Assembly: GCA_964620345.1 (NCBI GenBank)
Contig: CAZUHK010000069.1
Coordinates: 1-14,460 of the forward strand
From: CAZUHK01 sp964620345
Lineage (GTDB): Bacteria; Planctomycetota; Phycisphaerae; Phycisphaerales; Zrk34
DNA length: 14,460 nucleotides
Direction: 5' to 3'
The notes beneath the pieces are model-generated. The model worked only from the letters and a program-made list of their open reading frames with translations, ran no database searches and was not told where the DNA came from. Of the stretch, positions 10,519-14,460 are shown piece by piece. A program made the position numbers and the translations under genes. Positions within the stretch are counted from its first letter, which is position 1, and every line of letters starts with the position of its first letter.

Positions 10519-12816
10519 ATGAAGCCCTCCGCCGAGCAACTGGCCGCGGCGTGCCCGCGGGCGGATCGCAAGCTGATCGATCAGCACATCGAGCGGCTGA
10601 GCGAGACGTACTTCCAGCGGTTCGACCTCGATCAGGTCGGGGCGCACCTGTGCGGGCTGGCCGAGCTGTCGCGCGATCGGCCGGTGCGCGTGCTCCTCGA
10701 GACCCTGGGCGATCAGCGCGTGTCGCTGACGGTGCTCAGCCAGGATTACCCCGGGGTGTTCTCGCTGATCACCGGCACGCTCGCGGGGTTGGGGTTTTCG
10801 ATCGACTCGGGCGATGTGTTCACGTACGGCCGCTCCTCGGGCGTGGGCGGCGCCGGCGGCATCAGGCCGCGGCGGGGTTATCCGCGCCGGCGGCGCGGCG
10901 CGGTCAAGCCCGCGCATCGCCGACGCATCATCGATCACTTCACCGGCACGCTCGATCAGGACGTCGATGCACAACGGTTCGGCGAGGAGCTGGAACAGAC
11001 GCTGGGCGAGCTGATCGGCCGCATCGAACAAGACCCCCAGGCCGGCTCGATCGAAGCACGCCACCGCACCAACGAGCGGGTCACCCGCCGCCTGCGCCAC
11101 CTGGCCGACGATCGCTTCCCCGTGCTGTACCCCGTGAAGCTCGACACGCAACAGGGCGACGACGGGCTGACGCACATGACGATCGTCGCGCAGGACACGC
11201 CGGCCTTCCTCTACTCGCTGACCAACGCCCTGGCGCTGATGGGCATGTCGATCGAATCGGTCCGGGCATCGACGCACGAGGGCATGGTTGAGGACGACAT
11301 CGGCTTCGTCGATGCGAAGGGCAACGTCGTGATCGATCGCGGCACGCTCGACCGCGTTCGGCTGGCCGTGCTGCTGACCAAGCAGTTCACCTACTACCTG
11401 GACAAGAGCCCCGACCCGTACACGGCGCTGAGCCGATTCGAGCAGATCGCCGAGGACGTGCTGCGGCGGGACGACCCGCAGTGGTGGGCGCAGACGCTTT
11501 CGGACCCCAAGTCGATGCGCCGCCTGGCGCGGCTGCTGGGCGCCAGCGATTACCTGTGGGAAGACTTCATCCGCCTGCAGTACGAGGCGCTGCTGCCGAT
11601 CCTTGCCAAACAGCATGACGAGCACGCGGTCGCGCACGACCGGCAGACGATCCGCACGCGCCTGGCGGCCGAGCTGAGCCGCGCAACCACGCCCAGCGAG
11701 AAGCGCAAGGCGCTCAACCGGTTCAAGGATCAGGAGGTGTACCGGATCGACCTGGATCAGATCCTCAACACCGACACGGACTTCCGCGAGTTCTCGTACA
11801 AGCTCAGCGCGTTGGCCGACGCGGTGGTGGGCGCGGCCGCGGCGCTGGCCTATCGGTCGCTGCGCAGCGACCACGGCGAGCCGATCGACGCCGAGTCGGG
11901 CCGGCCGTGCCCGTGGAGCATCTGCGGCCTGGGCAAGCTCGGCGGCGAGGCGCTGGGCTATGCGTCGGACATCGAGCTGCTGTTCGTGTACGACGGCTCG
12001 GGCCAGACCGACGGCGCTGAGCCGATCCACGTCGGCGAGTTCTACAACCTGCTGGCGCGCGAGGTGAGCAACATGATCGAGGCCAAGCAGGAGGGCATCT
12101 TCCGCGTGGACCTGCGGGTGCGGCCGTACGGGAAGAACGCGCCGCTGGCCGTGAGCTTACCGTCGATGCGAAAGTACTATTCGCCCGGCGGCGACGCGCT
12201 GGCGTGGGAGCGGATGGCGCTGGTGCGGCTGCGGCCGGTCGCCGGCGACGAACCACTGGGCCGGCGCATCGGCCAAATGCGCGACGAGCTGGTGTACCGC
12301 AGCGAGCCGCCGCCGCTGGACGAGCTGTGGCGGATGCGAAGGATGCAATGGCAGCAGAAGAAACGGCCGACCGGCGAGTTCAACGCCAAGTATTCACCGG
12401 GCGCCCTGGTCGATGTCGAGTACGCCGTGCAGACGCTTCAGGTGACCTACGGCCACGAGCACCCGAAGCTGCGCACGCCGCGAATCCACGTGGCGCTGGA
12501 GGCGCTGGTCGAGGCCAACGTGCTCGAGGGCGACGACGCGCTGATGCTGCGCAACGCCTACCGGTTCATGCGGCAGCTCATCAACGGCCTGCGCATGCTG
12601 CGGGGCAATGCGGAGGACCTGTTCGTCCCGCCGACCCACAGCCCGGCGTTCACCTACCTGGCCCGGCGGATGGGCTACGAGCCGCCCGATGCCGCCGAGG
12701 GGCTCAAGAAAGACCTGGACTATCACGTGCGTGCGGTGAAGCAGTTCGTGGCGCATCAGTTCGGCCCGCAGGCCCTGCCGGATTACAAGGCCGCGGACCG
12801 GGCACCGGGCGATTGA
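10519..12816 (+). CDS. ACT-ACT-GlnE-type GS adenylyltransferase (one half)
   Basis: 765 residues; canonical GlnE is about 950 with two nucleotidyltransferase (NT) halves. ACT1 begins near 65 (VSLTVLSQDYPGVFSLITG, 68-86; DYPG 76-79) and carries an Arg-rich insert (111-136) before its last strand (about 136-143). ACT2 (about 217-275) has DTPA (226-229) where ACT1 has DYPG. A GlnE-type helical segment follows (276-362, with DPKSMRRLARLLGASDYL 329-346). The NT core is GLGKLGG (470-476), SDIELLF (483-489; Asp484, Glu486) and VDLRVRP (530-536; Asp531). The linker is AWERMALVRLRPVAGD (562-577) and VDVEYAVQTLQVTYGHEHPKL (631-651), most like the C-terminal adenylylating half of enterobacterial GlnE. 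The likely role is AMP modification of GlnA Tyr401, tuned by a ligand such as glutamine at the ACT domains. The ATG at 10519 follows TACAAT and 6 nt. Domain identities are confident; activity is inferred. Confidence 0.88.
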   Translation: MKPSAEQLAAACPRADRKLIDQHIERLSETYFQRFDLDQVGAHLCGLAELSRDRPVRVLLETLGDQRVSLTVLSQDYPGVFSLITGTLAGLGFSIDSGDVFTYGRSSGVGGAGGIRPRRGYPRRRRGAVKPAHRRRIIDHFTGTLDQDVDAQRFGEELEQTLGELIGRIEQDPQAGSIEARHRTNERVTRRLRHLADDRFPVLYPVKLDTQQGDDGLTHMTIVAQDTPAFLYSLTNALALMGMSIESVRASTHEGMVEDDIGFVDAKGNVVIDRGTLDRVRLAVLLTKQFTYYLDKSPDPYTALSRFEQIAEDVLRRDDPQWWAQTLSDPKSMRRLARLLGASDYLWEDFIRLQYEALLPILAKQHDEHAVAHDRQTIRTRLAAELSRATTPSEKRKALNRFKDQEVYRIDLDQILNTDTDFREFSYKLSALADAVVGAAAALAYRSLRSDHGEPIDAESGRPCPWSICGLGKLGGEALGYASDIELLFVYDGSGQTDGAEPIHVGEFYNLLAREVSNMIEAKQEGIFRVDLRVRPYGKNAPLAVSLPSMRKYYSPGGDALAWERMALVRLRPVAGDEPLGRRIGQMRDELVYRSEPPPLDELWRMRRMQWQQKKRPTGEFNAKYSPGALVDVEYAVQTLQVTYGHEHPKLRTPRIHVALEALVEANVLEGDDALMLRNAYRFMRQLINGLRMLRGNAEDLFVPPTHSPAFTYLARRMGYEPPDAAEGLKKDLDYHVRAVKQFVAHQFGPQALPDYKAADRAPGD

Positions 12817-12861
12817 ACAACCGCGCCGGCGGTGAGCGTCCTGTTACACATGGAGCGGTGC

Positions 12862-13866
12862 ATGCGGGCAATGCTGGTGATGGTTATGGTCGCCTCGGCC
12901 AGTGCCGCGACCTGGGCCCAGGGCGCCTCGGCGGCGCAGGTCGATCGTTTCCTGGTGGCGACCAGCCGGCAGATCGCCGAGCCGCGCCTGCGCGGCAAGT
13001 GGCTGACTTACCACGTCGGCCGCGAGGGGCGGACCATTTACGACCTGGCCCAACGCCAGCCGCACGATCGCATCCGCCAGTACCAGCGCATCCCCTACGG
13101 CATCAACGACACGATCGTGCTCGACTACGACCCGCGCCAGTCCAGCGGCTGGATCTACCGTTACGCCACGAAGCAGCGCACCGGCTTCCGCGTGCATCGG
13201 CTCGGCGAGGTCGAGCGGATGTGGATGGCCCACGACTGGTTCGCCTACGACCAGGTGCGGATCGATCCGCAGACGATGCGCAAGACGACCACGCTGAACA
13301 TCTGCGACCTGGCCAACCGGTGGCGCCGCACGTTCATCACCCGCCGGTTCGACCCCGAGAGCGTCGCGGTCGGCCACAGCGTGCTGGTCTGGTACAACCC
13401 GTGGGTCGGCGAGGAGGGCATCTGGATCTTCGACAAGGCCGGCGCGGCCGACGGCAAGGGGCCACGGCCCAAACGCTTGATCGAAGTGGTCGGCGTGATC
13501 CGCCCGGACACCGACGACCGGCGCATCGCCTGGTTCGATACCGACTCGGCCTACTACCACGACCTGAAGACCGGCAAGACGGCCGACCTGCTCGAGGGCA
13601 CAGACAATCGCGCCGCGACCGCCGTGCGCATCGACCGCGACTGGGCCGCGTGGGCCGATGACGACTGGCAGATCTTCGCCCGCCACCTGCCCACCGGCAA
13701 AGTCGTCCGCGTGACCAGCTCCGACGACGCGGGCTTCAACGAACTGATCGACCTATCGGGCGGGTACATCGTCTGGCGATGCGCCGATCAGTTGTGGGCG
13801 GCGAAGCTGACGGCGCCGAAGAAAGACGTGGCCCCCGAATCTCGACCAGCCGGTCGGCCTGATTAA
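12862..13866 (+). CDS. Exported beta-propeller-like protein
   Basis: 334 residues. A hydrophobic N-terminus (about 1-20, MRAMLVMVMVASASAATWAQ) is a likely signal peptide cut near residues 20-25. The mature part repeats a motif of the TolB/WD-like propeller kind: a strand ending in Trp and an aromatic or Ala (KWLTYHVG, WFAYDQVR, VLVWYNPW, RIAWFDTD, WAAWADDD, YIVWRC), then a strand such as IYDLA, YYHDLKTGKTADL or IFARHLPTGKVVRVT. About five to six blades are visible. There is no catalytic motif and the function is unknown. The ATG at 12862 was chosen for GGAG at 12852-12855, 6 nt upstream, and because the signal peptide starts there; GTG 12832 and ATG 12850 are in-frame alternatives. It begins 45 nt after the GlnE-like gene and may be co-transcribed, but it has no obvious link to nitrogen metabolism. 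Confidence 0.72.
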   Translation: MRAMLVMVMVASASAATWAQGASAAQVDRFLVATSRQIAEPRLRGKWLTYHVGREGRTIYDLAQRQPHDRIRQYQRIPYGINDTIVLDYDPRQSSGWIYRYATKQRTGFRVHRLGEVERMWMAHDWFAYDQVRIDPQTMRKTTTLNICDLANRWRRTFITRRFDPESVAVGHSVLVWYNPWVGEEGIWIFDKAGAADGKGPRPKRLIEVVGVIRPDTDDRRIAWFDTDSAYYHDLKTGKTADLLEGTDNRAATAVRIDRDWAAWADDDWQIFARHLPTGKVVRVTSSDDAGFNELIDLSGGYIVWRCADQLWAAKLTAPKKDVAPESRPAGRPD

Positions 13867-14030
13867 AGTCGGCGGCGCGGTTCAGGGTGACGCCGCCGCA
13901 GGCCGCACGGGCTGGATATCAAGGCCAGCGTGTTGGACAATCGCCACGGCAACACCCGGCCGCCTGAACAAGCCAACCCCCGCGCCCGCCCTAACGAGGG
14001 AAGCTCATAATCCGGGCCAGCGCCCGTCAC
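13867..14030. other. Intergenic region before tRNA-Asn
   Basis: No gene is seen. A 7-bp hairpin GGCGGCG/CGCCGCC (13871-13877 with 13891-13897, 13-nt loop) just after the stop at 13866 lacks a T-tract and is at best a weak terminator. The rest shows no structure I can support. Confidence 0.5.
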
Positions 14031-14058
14031 TTGACCCGTCGCGTGTTCATGCTACATT
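14031..14058 (+). promoter_or_regulatory. Sigma-70 promoter of tRNA-Asn
   Basis: TTGACC (14031-14036), 16-nt spacer, TACATT (14053-14058). Transcription should begin near 14065, leaving a 5' leader of about 50 nt for RNase P to remove. Confidence 0.7.
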
Positions 14059-14116
14059 GCCATGACCGGGCGCAGCCCCGCCACCGCCCGACGACATCCA
14101 GACTTTCTTCTACCAA

Positions 14117-14189
14117 TCCCCTGTAGCTCAATTGGTAGAGCGGGCGGCTGTTAACCGCCAGGTTACTGGTTCGAGTCCAGTCGGGGGAG
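14117..14189 (+). tRNA. tRNA-Asn (anticodon GTT)
   Basis: A complete 73-nt cloverleaf: 7-bp acceptor TCCCCTG/CGGGGGA with one G·T pair, 4-bp D stem GCTC/GAGC, 5-bp anticodon stem GGCGG/CCGCC around CTGTTAA (anticodon GTT at 14150-14152), a 5-nt variable loop, and T stem ACTGG/CCAGT around TTCGAGT. The discriminator is G14189. CCA is not encoded, so it must be added after transcription. Confidence 0.98.
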
Positions 14190-14194
14190 CTTCA

Positions 14195-14229
14195 TGGCCG
14201 GTGGCAAACTCGCTGCCGGCCACATTTTT
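14195..14229 (+). terminator. Terminator after tRNA-Asn
   Basis: TGGCCGG (14195-14201) pairs with CCGGCCA (14216-14222), with further CA/TG pairing possible inside the 14-nt loop. CA and five T (14225-14229) follow. It begins 6 nt after the mature tRNA end. Confidence 0.75.
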
Positions 14230-14460
14230 GCGATCAGCAGGTCACGAGCATCTGCGCCCATAACCCGCTGTCGCAAAGGGATATGGGAATATGAGTCCGC
14301 CCCGCGAGCCCAACCCGATTCTCTCGTCTGTTAACCGCACACGCGGGGTCGGGGCGATTTTCCCGCCAGACTCTCAGACTCTCGCCGCCGAGAGCGACCC
14401 ACGGTTAACAGACAAGTTCGACTCGGCCCCTCGACATAATGATGTTCGCGGCGTTGCCAC
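14230..14460. repeat. Non-coding end region with short repeats
   Basis: No gene is seen. GTCTGTTAACCG (14326-14337) has an exact inverted copy at 14402-14413, 64 nt apart. CTGTTAACCGC inside the first copy is also present in the tRNA anticodon arm (14148-14158). AGACTCTC is tandemly repeated (14368-14383), and the second copy forms a small hairpin with GAGAG (14390-14394). CCCATAACCC (14257-14266) pairs with GGGATATGGG (14278-14287) with one mismatch, and CGCCCCG (14298-14304) with CGGGGCG (14350-14356). This may be a control region for a gene beyond the window, or the edge of an integrated element. Confidence 0.5.

Noticed and set aside
10345..12030. 561-codon minus-strand frame opposite the GlnE-like gene
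   Set aside because: Shadow frame. The plus-strand protein has clear ACT and nucleotidyltransferase motifs throughout.

Overview
The window looks like chromosomal DNA from a GC-rich bacterium, most likely a planctomycete and perhaps class Phycisphaerae. The reasons are a PEP-CTERM exported protein, a class III glutamine synthetase beside a class I enzyme, a half-size GlnE-like protein and genes of mixed start type (some with Shine-Dalgarno sites, some apparently leaderless). The lineage is inferred from gene content; there is no rRNA here to settle it.

Layout. Bases 1-187 hold two related hairpins that share a 17-bp direct repeat. A small conserved-type hypothetical gene (188-556, minus) diverges from an AsmA-like membrane-anchored protein (669-1586), which is followed by a Cof-type HAD phosphatase (1626-2489) and a PEP-CTERM secreted protein (2702-3556) with a structured leader. 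A strong hairpin separates these from two minus-strand genes: a one-HKD phospholipase D-like protein with a cysteine cluster (3638-4168) and uvrB (4233-6314).

The centre is a nitrogen-assimilation block on the plus strand: class III glutamine synthetase glnN (6577-8754), class I glutamine synthetase glnA (9022-10443) and a 765-residue ACT-ACT-GlnE-type adenylyltransferase (10519-12816). Each synthetase gene has a near-perfect sigma-54 (RpoN) -24/-12 element, at 6492-6507 and 8946-8961, and glnA carries the NLYDLEPEE adenylylation loop (Tyr401). The modifier gene has only one nucleotidyltransferase half and places two GlnD-like ACT domains at its own N-terminus. This suggests glutamine sensing and GS modification in one polypeptide, rather than the separate GlnD, PII and two-headed GlnE of enterobacteria. 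A terminator after glnA and a separate -10 box 6 nt before the modifier's ATG suggest it is expressed apart from the sigma-54-driven glnA.

The right end has an exported beta-propeller-like protein (12862-13866), then a tRNA-Asn(GTT) gene with its own promoter and terminator. The last 270 bases are non-coding and contain short repeats; two of them copy the tRNA anticodon loop, one in inverted orientation.

The strongest candidate for something under-described is the ACT-ACT-GlnE half protein with the sigma-54-controlled pair of unlike glutamine synthetases. No database search was possible, so novelty is not established.
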